This document shows, one piece after another, positions 1 through 9,822 of a stretch of 64,000 nt of DNA. The notes beneath the pieces were generated by a model. It ran no database searches, had not been told where the DNA came from, and saw nothing but the letters and a program-made list of their open reading frames with translations. Numbering within the stretch: the first letter of the stretch is position 1; each line of letters starts with the position of its first letter. A program made the translations under genes and the position numbers. Source of the DNA: Pelomyxa schiedti (Eukaryota > Evosea > Pelobiontida > Pelomyxidae); NCBI GenBank assembly GCA_020536535.1, contig JAHLWZ010000831.1:1-64000 (forward strand), read 5' to 3'.

Positions 1-907
1 CACTGAACATGTGGTATTTGTTTGAGCCCTTGATAATGAAAGTGCGTGACCCATAACCAGCAGAACACCGGTCCCAGTTCCTCATGACAAAATGAAGCTT
101 CCACGATTGGCGCGTTGGCAACACGCACCTCACTGTGCTCAACAGAGCCAGGCTCCTTCTCTTGTAGGTCTCCTCGAGGTCAACAACAAACAGCTCAAAA
201 ACTTTCGATCTCCTTGTGGATTTGGCCACTATGACCTCACCGTCAACAGACCTGTCCATGTAAACAACCAACGGGAACTCGACCATCGGCATATCCACCA
301 CAACGGCGTCACAGGAATCACACGACACATCACACCCATCGTCCCCCTCAAGTGCCTTGAGCCCACCCATCGGAACCACAGCCAAACACACTGGCTCCCT
401 CGTACGCGAGGTCACACAGGCGGCCCACTTGCTGTTGACGCCCCACGCCCTGTCGTTCCGCGTCTCTCTGGCTACTACGGCCTGCGCCTCCTCAGAGCAC
501 AGCACGTCGCGCAGCAGCAGCGCCCCGCGCTTGGCGATGACGTAGCGGTGGCCGTCGACCCACGAGACGCAGCGGCCGGCGTCGCCCCACGGGGGCGTGG
601 GCAGCAGCGAGGGCGCGCGGTGGACGCTGAGGAGCAGCGGGGAGACCACCAGCGAGAGCGTGGCGGCCACTCGGGAGAGGTGGAGGACGAGGAGGCGCAG
701 GGTGGGGGCCACGTGGTCGGACCACAGCATGAGGACGAACGCGGGGGCGTGGGCGGGTCCCATAACTCGGAGCAGGGCGCCGTGTCCGCCGCACCTCGGT
801 ATGGTGGCGCCGGTGGCCAAGGCGAGGAACTGGCCATGTGTCGTGAGGGCGTGGATTGCGGACGACGTGTCCGTGATCGTGTCGTTTCGTACATCCCACG
901 ACGCCAT
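1..907 (-). CDS. Lineage-specific family protein, N-terminal part (runs off left edge)
   Basis: An open frame reads on the minus strand from an ATG at 907 to the window edge without a stop (about 302 codons), so the 3' end is missing. The N-terminal half is very GC-rich and hydrophobic, with the segments 'HGQFLALATGA', 'LLRVMGPAHAPAF' and 'VVSPLLLSVHRAP'. The second half has mixed beta-type sequence ('VCLAVVPMGGL', 'VEFPLVVYMDRSVDGEV'). I recognise no catalytic domain. The truncated gene at 6483 shares the 'VSPLLLSV' motif and a similar 'LALxxxA' start, so both probably belong to one expanded family. Such families are, to my recollection, numerous in Pelomyxa-type genomes, but this was not checked. 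The coding frame itself is well supported because competing frames on both strands are broken and this one stays open for 907 nt. Confidence 0.75.
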   Translation of the reverse strand, partial: MASWDVRNDTITDTSSAIHALTTHGQFLALATGATIPRCGGHGALLRVMGPAHAPAFVLMLWSDHVAPTLRLLVLHLSRVAATLSLVVSPLLLSVHRAPSLLPTPPWGDAGRCVSWVDGHRYVIAKRGALLLRDVLCSEEAQAVVARETRNDRAWGVNSKWAACVTSRTREPVCLAVVPMGGLKALEGDDGCDVSCDSCDAVVVDMPMVEFPLVVYMDRSVDGEVIVAKSTRRSKVFELFVVDLEETYKRRSLALLSTVRCVLPTRQSWKLHFVMRNWDRCSAGYGSRTFIIKGSNKYHMFS

Positions 908-1400
908 TTATTACATCGACTTCGGAGCATCAAAACGGGGAATTGGAAGATGCCCCCAGTCACCAGAGGTGAGGAGTTTGACATGCCAAGAGTTGTACAG
1001 AGAAGACTGGTTTTTTGGATTTCATTTTGAATTTCAGGCAACTTGACAACAAAGCAAGCAGTTTTCTGTTGGGTCCTTGTTTTGAGTGGGCACAAGCTTG
1101 TTTAGAATTACTCCTGAAGTCACAGTACAGAGTGTTGTCAGCTTCAAGGATCGAACTGTATACCAAGGTTTTAGAAGTGGGGGATGATCATCGTCCGGAT
1201 TTGCAATAAATACAAACCATCTGGGGACGTTCTGCCACTTTTCTCACCCCGAAAATCAACACATCAAAAATCTACTCCGGAAGCAAGTTGCCTTAGGTGT
1301 TGATGTCGCCCCTCAAGCTTGGCCTGAAACCGCATAAAAACCAGCAGATTAGACAGCCCTTGCCGGGGCACGAGAAACAGGCCTACGACAATCATCCGAG
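908..1400. promoter_or_regulatory. Divergent intergenic region
   Basis: These 493 nt separate the minus-strand family gene from the plus-strand glycosyltransferase. The region is AT-richer than the flanking first exon and must hold both promoters. I see no conserved long frame, RNA gene or repeat in it. Confidence 0.4.
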
Positions 1401-3852
1401 ATGCTAACACGCAACAAGCACTTGAGGGGGTTGTTGTTGATGCTCACTTTTTTTGGACTGTCACCATCAACCACCGAGGGAGATGTGGTTGTGGAGTTGC
1501 CATCACTGGCAAGTGGGTTTCTCGTTCCTCATGCTCTCAGGTCTGGCCTCTCCAGGGAATCTCAGGAAGCACTCGATGAACAAGTTTCGCATGGGAGGAA
1601 ATTGGCGGAGAGAATGAAGCCATTGTGGGAGATGGGAATGTCATCATCAACTGGTGGCGGGAACATATCTTGCTGGTCGCCTGTTGGCGATGTTCATATC
1701 GGCGACAGAGGGGACGGCATCACAGGGGAAAGGATAGTTCCAAAGATCATCCATCAAATCAACATCAAGAAAGCAGCCTCGGATCCAGAAATTCCCACGA
1801 GATTCTTGGAATACACATACGCTTGGAGGCGCCTCAACCCTGGTGAGTCGTATCTTCACTTTCAAATTCCTCACTCTCGGCTTCAGACTTTATTTACTTG
1901 CTATGGGATAATAACACTCTGGAAGAGATGGTGCACCGAGTCTACCCCGAGATGTACGTCTTATACCTTTCCATCGACACACCTGTCATTCGCGCGGACG
2001 CGGCCCGGCTGATGGTGTTGTACGCTTACGGTGGTGTGTACGCCGATTTGGATTACGAGTTGCTCTTGCCTTTGGATCCTTTCCTTCCGGTGTTGAACAA
2101 CAACAACAACAGTGACAGCCCACCATCATTCGGAGCGATCAAATCGACACCGATCTCCAACTTCCTGATGTATTCCGCAACAAAAAGTCCGTTTGTTGGA
2201 GCAATGATTGGGGACTTTGCAAACAGCTTGGGGAAAAACAGGAACTCCTTCACATTTCGTGAAAGGGTGCTTGACACTTTGGGGCCACAGTTTGTGGCTC
2301 GGCATGCAGTGGCACATCCCAATGCTTATTGCACATTTCCAGCTGATATGTTCAATCCAGTCACTGCGTGCGGAGTTCACACTGGTGATGAGAATCCAGT
2401 TGGAATCCACCACTACGCTCTGACTTGGGGTGATTTCTCGTCCGGACTTAATAACTGGTATAAGTGCAACACGGATTCAGCCGAAACTATCTGGAGATCC
2501 ACCACATATTTCTTGGTTGGAGGATCAGTGTTGATTGCATGTGCCATTGCCACTGCAGTTCGGAAGAACCATAGATTGGTAGAAACAAATGTTTCCCTCG
2601 AACATACATCCTCAGCTCACTGGGCGATATTTTTGTCTGCTTCCTACGCTGTGCTGTCACTGGGTGCGGGAATATTCAACCGACTCTTTTTGCTCCCTAT
2701 TTTTCAAAAGTTGTTGCCTGAGATGTATTTCCTCTTCCTGGCGTTTTCACAGGTTCGTGTTCACCTGAATTCAGTTTTCTCACTCAAACAAGGTTCTGAT
2801 TGCGGTGGCATTTCTTTCAATATTTTTTGTGAGCAAGGCTCTGGATTTCCGAATTGACAAGCGGACCCTTCTGGAATGCATTCCTTGCAGTCTCAGCTTC
2901 GTCGGGATGGTTGGAACAAGTTTTCTGAGGTAACCACCCACCCCAATTCATTTGTTTTGACCGCGAGGCTCACAGTTTCAAATTCCTGCCTGTCACAACA
3001 ATTTTCCTCTGGAAGTCATTCTCTTCATTGATGACGGCAGTGGGTGATTGGTTGGTGTTCAACCGGCCAATGACTCTGTTCACTGCCACGAGTTTCCTTG
3101 TCATGGTTTGTTTAAGCAACCTTCTTTTACAGGAACTCATCCTATTCAAGATTGTCTCTTGTTTCTTCTTCACACTGGAGAGTCCATCTCTGACTTGGGA
3201 TTTCAACAGTCTAGCTTGGATTTCCGCCAATGTCTTGTTCACTTCCTTTTTCACTGTGTGCTCTCCAACGTCTCATCTCACAAAAAACTCATCAATGTAA
3301 AGCTTTCATACTCCCGGGTGATTTCCCGAAGTCCTTCGTCACCTTTGAGCACTGCGTTGGTGATCAACCTCATGTCTGCCGCCATTCTGGCGGTCATCCT
3401 CATTTGTCTTGGATCCTTCAACACCTCAGTCACAAGGTAAATACACAAAAACAATTACCTGAACTGACCAGGAACATAAATCAGCACAATAAATGGGGGG
3501 CCGCTCATAAGAATGTGTTTTGTATTCAGCCTGTTGTTTTCATTTCTGCTGTGCCTGTGCACAGTGTTCCTTCTGCGGGTGACATCACCCACGTCACTTT
3601 GGTTTGTTTCGCCCGCTTGTAAACAAATTTTACACTCATTCAACACACAGTATGGTTGGACAGTTCAACAAAATTGGACTGAACCTTGCAACTGGCAGAA
3701 CACTGGAATCGTTTGGTGGGTTCATGGGCTCAGTCTTTGGTGTTGCTGGTGCCACTCTGTTTGTGTTGGTCAAGGCAAACCAACATTCATCATCACATCA
3801 GCCTGGCACGAATTCACACAAAGGCAACCAACACCCAATGAACAAAGTGTAA
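1401..3852 (+). CDS. DXD-motif glycosyltransferase (OCH1/Gly_transf_sug-like) with multi-pass C-terminus
   Basis: Eight exons (1401-1842, 1887-2752, 2793-2929, 2976-3105, 3133-3296, 3332-3436, 3512-3601, 3651-3852) encode about 711 aa. A hydrophobic N-terminus (LLLMLTFFGL) looks like a signal peptide or anchor. The family core is clear: 'VPKIIHQINI', then 'WRRLNPDFIYLLWDNNT' created by removing the first intron, then 'IRADAARLMVLYAYGGVYADLDYE' split here as IRADAARLMVLYAYGG plus VYADLDYE, which carries the nucleotide-sugar/metal-binding DLD. This matches the sugar-transferase fold that uses nucleotide sugars in the Golgi lumen (OCH1, IPC mannosyltransferases). Exons 2-8 add at least six hydrophobic stretches (for example LVGGSVLIACAIATAV, VLIAVAFLSIFFVSKAL, LMSAAILAVILICLG, VFSLLFSFLLCLCTVFLL), so the C-terminal half is a membrane domain. 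Donor sugar and acceptor cannot be told from sequence. Confidence 0.85.
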
Positions 3853-3981
3853 TTGTAACAACAACCAAAGAACTATGTAATAAGGTGTATTCATTCACCT
3901 TGCGGTTTTGAACTGGCTCTCTTGTTGGTGTGCAAACCACATCGTCGTCGCGGAAAACGCAATTCCCACAATTCCCAGAAA

Positions 3982-6334
3982 ATGGACGTGACTGTGGCGA
4001 CTTCATCGGCACCTCGCGCACACGAGGAATCCCCGCACAGCAGCAACAACAACAGCGACAGCGTACGTCGCGTTGTTTTTGTGTCGCGGGTGCTGTGGGA
4101 GCAAGTGGTGGTGCCGCTGGTGCTGGCCCCCGCGCGGCGCGCCATACGCTGGGGCGAGGCCATGCCCGACGCCGCGACCGGGTGCATGTTCCGCGTGGCC
4201 GAGGCCGCGTTCCCCCTCGTCGCGCTGTGCTGCCGCGCCGTGGGCGAGGCCAACTCGGCGGCGTGCGTCTCGCGGTGGGCCGCGCGCGGCCACTACGCCA
4301 CCATCGAGGACGCCGCCGCGGCCCCCAGCCCCAGGTGCGTCGCCTGGCTGATATCAAAGTACGCTGCCGCCGCCCCTGCTGGCCCCTCCCCCTCGTGGTC
4401 CCCTTCCCGCTGCGGCCCCCTCCTTCGCCAGGAGCAGGGGGGAGGCGGTGGTAATACTGGCCGCGGGGATGGTGTGCAGGAGGGGCAGGGGGTGTGGAGG
4501 GGAGTGAGGGAGAGGAGGAAGGCGAGGGAGAAGATCGCGTTTGTTGGGGGGCTGTGCCGCGGGGGACACTTGGATTTGGCGGACAGGTTTGTTGTGGAGA
4601 ACGGTTGGGAGGATCCTGCGTTGTGGCGTGGGGATAAACGTTCAGCAGAGGAGCGGCGGGGTTCCGCGAACCGAGGCGGTGCCGCTGTACCGGTGTGCTT
4701 TTAGCTTAGCTGCTTATCTATTTTTGTTTTCGTCATCTAATACTGGAACTCAGGCGCCGGGAACTGTCTTGTATGATGAATTCTGGAGTAAAAAGGGACT
4801 ATCCCACATCATGAAGGGAATGTGTGTAACTGGGAACTTGGCTGCTGTCAAGTGGATTCTTTCAAGGCTAATCCATGTCACTGAAGGAAATAAGACGATT
4901 ATGCAGGAATATCTGAGCTTTGCAGCTTACTACGGCCAATTACATATACTCAGGTGGCTGGTGGATACATTTGACTTGAGGGATGGCTCAAATGGCGTGC
5001 CTGGCGGTCCTTTCCATGTTCGAAACAGGGCCTCTGACCTGAGGGAATATGTTGAGAGTTTCCCTTGCTGGAACCTTTGTGGGAATCCCAAGCTGTTGGC
5101 GTGTACAACTGCAACATGCAAGTCTTCACCACCCAACGAGATCATTGAAGTGTGCCAATGGTGGAAGGACAAATTCTCACTGGAAGGGGAAGATTTCGGG
5201 ATGCCAAAGCATTTGGAGGTTCTCAAGTGGGCACTGACTGATGTCACTGACCCTTCTGTTTTGGATGACTACTGGAACTACTCATGTGACATGCTTGGGA
5301 ATGTGGAACTGGGTGAGTGGTTCATTGAGGAAAAGGGAATCACCCCCACGGTCACTGACTTCGATGTTGCTTGCCAGGGGACGCATGACAACGTGGCGTT
5401 CGTTGAGTGGTTGTCAAAGAAGGTTTCACCATCAGTCTCTGACTTCCTTGATGCACTCTGCAATGCGTTGTGCTCCAGGAATGATTTGATTTCGAGGTGG
5501 TTGGAGAAGTACATCATCACCACAACAAATGCGAGGCCAAGCTTTTCTCTCTCATCGTTGGGTGTATGTATAACTATTAAATCTGATCCTGCAGGGTGGC
5601 TTGAGTGGCTCTCTACACATTCAGACCACTGTGACTTTGACTGCAGCACATCTGAGGTTGCTTCTTTTGTGCAGAAGTGTGTTTGGCCCCTGGACCCAAT
5701 CAAATTCTCTGTTGCTGTGGTTGCGTGGAAGAAGTTCTCGTTGTGCCCTGTGATCCACCACGACGTTCTTGTGTCCCTGCTGAGCTGGATTGTAAGACAG
5801 GGAACATTTCACCAATTCAAGGAAGCTGTGTCTCTTGGTGAAGTCACTCCTGTTGAATGTGAGCAGCTCCTTTATCAGTGCAGCAACAGTGCAGCACCAT
5901 CCGGCAAGGTTGTGAAGTGGTTGTGTTCACGTGCACTTCTTAACAGCAGTGATGACCCCACGTCAATCAGCAGGGTGTTGCCAAGCATTCATGCAATTTT
6001 TGTTGGCTTGCTTGCCAGTAACAAACGGGCTTGTGTTGAATGGATTTTCAACATGTTCCGCATAGCACTGCAAAATGTATGCCTACCAACACACTTCTCA
6101 CTCACTTGTAAACAGGTTATTGTGGCAAATCAGAACCGCACAAACCCACTTGGAGGCAATGTTGATGTGGCAACATGGAAGCTAATGCTGAGGCTTTTCC
6201 CTGACCTTTACAAGGACGTTGCACTCAATCACTTCCTTGGTGTTGTGTCGGCCTCACAACAGCACACACAGCTCACAATTGACAAGCTTGGTGTCACACA
6301 AGACGAAATTCTTTTCCTGTGCTCAACAACATGA
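3982..6334 (+). CDS. Ankyrin-like helical repeat protein
   Basis: Frame opens at ATG 3982. An intron near 4687-4753 joins the GC-rich first exon (ending about ...RGGAA) to 'APGTVLYDEFWSKKG'. Two further in-frame stretches at about 5562-5594 (33 nt) and 6078-6116 (39 nt) start with GT and end with AG and are probably introns. The product (about 800 aa minus introns) has repeated units of the form 'G(N/Q)LxxVKWxLSRL', 'GQLHILRWLVDTF', 'LEVLKWALTDV', 'VAFVEWLSKK', 'KVVKWLCSRAL', 'RACVEWIFNMF'. These resemble degenerate ankyrin repeats found in large protist families. No enzyme domain is visible; a protein-binding scaffold role is an inference. The first exon is about 70% GC while the second is near 50%, so the gene may have a composite origin or biased N-terminal evolution. 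Confidence 0.75.
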
Positions 6335-6482
6335 ATTTTCCTCGTTGCCCTTTTCAGTCATTGCTAAAGAAAGAACAGGTTCCGAGACCCTTTAAAGCCT
6401 GCGCCTGAGCACAGCCAGATTTCGCCGAAACGTTGTTGCAACAAGCATAGCGATGCAGATACAGGGGGCCGGTGGGTGACTG

Positions 6483-7072
6483 GTGGGTCAGTTCACGACG
6501 CAGGCCAGGTTGCGAGCCCGCGACCAGATCCTTGCCCTCCTCGCTTCGGCCTCCTCTGCCCCGTCCCCCCCGTGCTCGCATCTTACTCCCAGTAGCACAA
6601 CAACAACCACCACCACCACCACTGCGCAACAGCATACAAAAACAACAACCAAGGGGGGAGGGGGTTGGCAGGAACAGGGGCACACGGTGGCTCGGCTCGT
6701 GTGGGACCTCGTGCTGGCTACACACAGGCTGTTTGTTTTTCAGGCCTGCAATCTGCCCGCCTCTGGCGCCGTAACCATCGCCATCAGGGTGTCACCACTG
6801 CTGCTGAGTGTGGTTGGTGGTGGCTATGACGATGGAAATGGGGTGGATGCCGGTACGGCGGGGGGCGTTGGCGACGTCGACAGGCTCTTGGAGGAGACCC
6901 CGTGTGGTTTTCGGGGTCCAAGGTGGTTCTTGTGTTGCGATTGCGAAAGCCGTTCCACTACGGGGTTAGAAGCTACAGCTTCCCGCGTGGTGATGAGGGA
7001 GCCCTCCTCGTCCTCTGGGTGCAATCCTGAGTGGTTCCCGGTCGGGACATTTTTGGCAAACTACAAATGGGG
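6483..7072 (+). pseudogene. Truncated lineage-family gene interrupted by a TIR element
   Basis: An open frame carries family-like sequence: 'RARDQILALLASASSA', a Thr-rich run, 'VARLVWDLVLATHRLFVF', 'AIRVSPLLLSV' and 'EETPCGFRGPRWFLCC'. It reads straight into the terminal inverted repeat at 7073 and stops inside it (about 7169). No convincing in-frame ATG precedes it; the ORF begins at GTG 6483 after an upstream stop. After the right end of the element (8394) the family sequence does not resume, so the gene lost its 3' half or the element captured its end. It shares 'VSPLLLSV' with the gene at 1-907. I call it a broken gene, but a short expressed product is possible if an upstream exon supplies the start. 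Confidence 0.6.
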
Positions 7073-7114
7073 GGCATATCTGGATCAGTGGGCGGTGATT
7101 TTTTTCCCTATCAA
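7073..7114 (+). repeat. Left terminal inverted repeat
   Basis: Inverted partner of 8353-8394; 39 of 42 positions match. It is followed at once by palindromic CACCGCCC motifs. Confidence 0.85.
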
Positions 7115-7678
7115 AAAGTGTATCATCACCGCCCAAAATCACCGCCCGGGCGGTGATTTTGGGCGGTGATGATGCACTTTTTGCAGTCAAATCTGATCAC
7201 CGCCCTGGGCGGTGGTTGAGCACATAAGCCAGTCAGTAAAATCACCGCCCTGGGTTAACCACAAGAAAAAAACTTTTTTTTATGTTGCTCTTAATCTAAC
7301 TCAATATTTAACAGTGCTGACAGGCCAGTTAAAGCCACTATTTGTCGCAATAAGCACTCCCAAGTGTTGTGTGTGTCTGATGAAGAGAGCCTTCCTCAAC
7401 AACATAATCATCATCCAAGCTGGAAACAGGGTAATCCCTTGGTGATCCAAAATGTTGAAGTGAGGTTGAGGGTGCATGTCTATGTGGTACATGAAGAGCA
7501 TGTGAATGTTTAGGTTTTTTAGGTTCTGGTGGCTGATTGAGAGGAAGCAGGTGCTGCTGATTGTTTGTTAGCTAAAGCGGACAACACTGTAGTAGTGTGT
7601 GGCACCTGTTGTAGCAATCTAGTTGAAGTACCCTTTGTTGCACTCATCCCACCAGTCACACACACCCATCCTGGCACT

Positions 7679-7835
7679 CATTGCCACACCCGTCGCCACA
7701 GTCGTCGCCGCAGTCGTCGCCACACCCGTCGCGGCACCCGTCGCCGCAGTCGTCGCTGCACCCGTCGCCACAGTCGTCGCCGCACCCATCGCCGTACCCG
7801 TCGCCGCACCTGTTGCCGCACTTGTCACCAATGTT
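7679..7835 (+). repeat. Short tandem repeat of a GTCGCC(R) unit
   Basis: Degenerate 12-nt-type units (variants of GTCGCCGCAGTC and GTCGCCACACCC) repeat about a dozen times. All three frames stay open on both strands because of the repeat (Ala/Val-, Arg/His- or Gly/Asp-rich), which explains the long overlapping ORFs here. I see no evidence of a real protein. Confidence 0.75.
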
Positions 7836-8352
7836 GTAGCTCCCCCCATGGCAGCCACCACACATTTCACTGCCGCACCAGTCGCCACCACGCCGGTCCC
7901 TGCCCCACTGAAAGCACTCACCACATTTGTTGCCCCTGTTGTTGCCCCTGTTGTCACCACCATTGTTCCCCCTGTTGCTGCTGTCGTCACCTCCCCCAGC
8001 GTCCCACCCAACAACGCATTTGTCACCACACTTGGAGGCACCAATAACGACGTTCCTGTGTCTACCTCAGTTGTTGCTCTCGTTGGTTTATTGCGTCCCA
8101 TCACTATGCAACAACCAATTTTTTTTTCTTGTCTTTAGTACTAGAACAAGATCTTCACTATTATACCCAGTAACACAGGGATCAAATAACCCCATCGTGT
8201 TTGTCTGGGACAAATAAGCAAGACCAGGCCTTTTGCAGTGAGGAATAACAGCTAGGTGCAAACCACTTATCACCGCCCCGGGCAGTGATTTTTTCACAGC
8301 TTTTTGACTGGATCACCGCCCAAAAAAACGGGGCAGAGCCGTTTACAGGAAC

Positions 8353-8394
8353 TTGATCGGGAAAAAAAACACCGCCCATTGATCCAGATATGCC
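8353..8394 (-). repeat. Right terminal inverted repeat
   Basis: Inverted partner of 7073-7114, ending with the complement of GGCATATC. Subterminal CACCGCCC motifs lie just inside. Confidence 0.85.
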
Positions 8395-8519
8395 ATGTAC
8401 TCTAGGTTCAAGAAGGCAAAAAAAAGGGAAACTTTTCCTTTCCCAAGCTTAGTAGAAAGTACGAAACGTGAGGATTTATTCATTTTATTCAGACAACTGT
8501 GGCTGGATAAGAAGCGAGA

Positions 8520-9506
8520 ATGAAGATGTTCTTGTGGCTTAGGAGGGTACTCACATGGAGACCACGACAACATCGCTGGGGTAGGGAACACAATAGCAGG
8601 GACAAGAACATCAGGCCCGGGGGTTCAGTTTTGAGTGCGGGGAGTGGTGGTGGCACTGGTGCTGAGGTGTCGGGAGTGCTATCTTGTGTAATATGCTTGG
8701 ATAAACTCTGCTTGAGGGAAGAGCTTGCGGTGCCATTGGGCGTGTGCGGGCATGTGCAGCACCATGAGTGCATGCGTGGGTACATTGAGCATGCACTGAA
8801 AACCAGGATGCTGCCAATTACTTGTCCAATAGCCGCTTGCAGGAAAGTGTTGAGGTAAGCTTGCTATTGTTTGTTTTACTTTTTGTGGCCGAATATGGTG
8901 TACAATGGAGCAGAGCTAACTCTTTGGGTGCAGTGTGCCGGATTTACAGATTCATATGAACCAAAACCAGTGGGATGCATATCTAGACCTGACCTTGGCA
9001 CAATTTATCCTCAAGAACAGGTACTCAGCCTTCGAATATGATATGTCATTATATGTTTAAAAAAAACAAAAAAAAATAGGAATCACATGTACTTGTGCCC
9101 GACCCCTAATTGCAAAGGTGCCACGTTCTTCGCAGAAGGAGAGGACAGTGACGCCTGTCAAAAGGACAAGGACAAGGAGCCGCACAGGCACATTCGCGGA
9201 AACAACAAGGCGTCGAGTTCTCCGATCTGTTGGCGGTGCTCGTCGTGCGGCCAAGAGTACTGCACGAGGTGCTGGTGCCCATCCCATAATGACGGCCGCA
9301 CCACGTGCACCAGCCGGCGCAACGCCATGTTCGAGTCGGCGTCGCGGCGCCTGAGGTGCACTGCGTGCCCAGAGTGCGGGGTCAGGGTCGAGCGAGCCGG
9401 TGGGTGCCCACACATCAAGTGCGCGTGGTGCGGCTGCGACTTCTGCCACAGGTGCGGTGAGATTATGGGACAGTGCGCATGCATCAAGAGGCCCTCAGCA
9501 TCTTAA
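8520..9506 (+). CDS. RBR-type (RING-IBR-RING) E3 ubiquitin ligase
   Basis: Three exons (8520-8854, 8934-9020, 9080-9506) encode 282 aa. RING1 has 'CVICLDKLCLREELAVPLGVC' in part, with GHVQHHEC and CPIAAC. The IBR has 'YLCPTPNCKGATFF'... 'CSSCGQEYCTRCWCPSH'. RING2 has 'CPECGVRVERAGGCPHIKC' and 'CGCDFCHRCGE'. The Cys in 'RAGGCPHIKC' aligns with the catalytic Cys of parkin/HOIP RING2, so the enzyme should form a ubiquitin-thioester intermediate. The protein is little more than the RBR core; no UBL, UBA or Ariadne domain is present, so it is short for the family. A 24-aa-like acidic/Lys insertion (DSDACQKDKDKEPHRHIRG) lies in the IBR. Confidence 0.9.
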
Positions 9507-9822
9507 GCAAAAAAGAAAAAATCACAAAGTGCGTGCACTGCGATGTTTTCTACAGCTTTGGGAGAATCACTAATTTAATGCACTACCCGTCACATCTCGT
9601 GGTGCATTCCTCTGCAGAAATTCTGCAGAGGCTGAGCAAGGATCTGTTACTAGAAGCGGATAGAAATAGGTTTCGTTTTTTTGGCTAAAGCAGTTGAGAA
9701 AAAAGAAGCCGAACGTCACCTTCAATTGCATTGTCCTTCACTTCGTATTGAAAAGAAATACTTCTCAGATCTACGCTCCGGAAAGAGAGGGAATAAAAAA
9801 CACCAGTTCGTCGCCACCACGA
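9507..9822. other. Intergenic region with a perfect palindrome
   Basis: This 316-nt spacer separates the RBR gene from uL3. It contains a near-perfect 23-nt palindrome at 9609-9631 (11-nt arms CCTCTGCAGAA/TTCTGCAGAGG around one base). The uL3 promoter and 5' leader must lie in its right half. I see no gene. Confidence 0.5.

Larger units (their letters stand above)
7073..8394. mobile_element. Non-autonomous DNA transposon-like element with terminal inverted repeats
   Basis: The two ends are inverted copies of each other over 42 nt with three mismatches, both beginning GGCATATCTGGATCA. About ten copies of the motif CACCGCCC / GGGCGGTG cluster in both subterminal zones (7087-7255 and 8268-8377), several as head-to-head palindromes. 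This is typical of transposase-binding subterminal repeats. The 1.3 kb interior has no transposase: only a low-complexity block and an AT-rich spacer. I could not define a clean target-site duplication. It lies inside or at the end of a lineage-family gene, so it is probably a MITE-like insertion. The superfamily is unknown. Confidence 0.75.

Noticed and set aside
475-1095. Several plus- and minus-strand ORFs of 135-312 codons.
   Set aside because: They are GC-rich shadows of the minus-strand family frame that stays open from 907 to the edge and shows amphipathic, family-like sequence.
3770-4454. Arg/Pro-rich ORFs on both strands.
   Set aside because: Shadows of the GC-rich first exon of the ankyrin-like gene; composition (Arg/Pro/Ala only) is typical of wrong frames in GC-rich DNA.
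7060-7080. Target-site duplication for the TIR element.
   Set aside because: Short matches such as ATG or GG flank the ends, but no duplication longer than 3 nt is convincing.
7619-8138. Long ORFs on both strands (about 160-170 codons, Ala/Val-, Thr/Gly- and Arg/His-rich).
   Set aside because: They overlap each other and arise from the GTCGCC-type repeat and its degenerate continuation inside the TIR element; no start context, domain or splice logic supports a protein.
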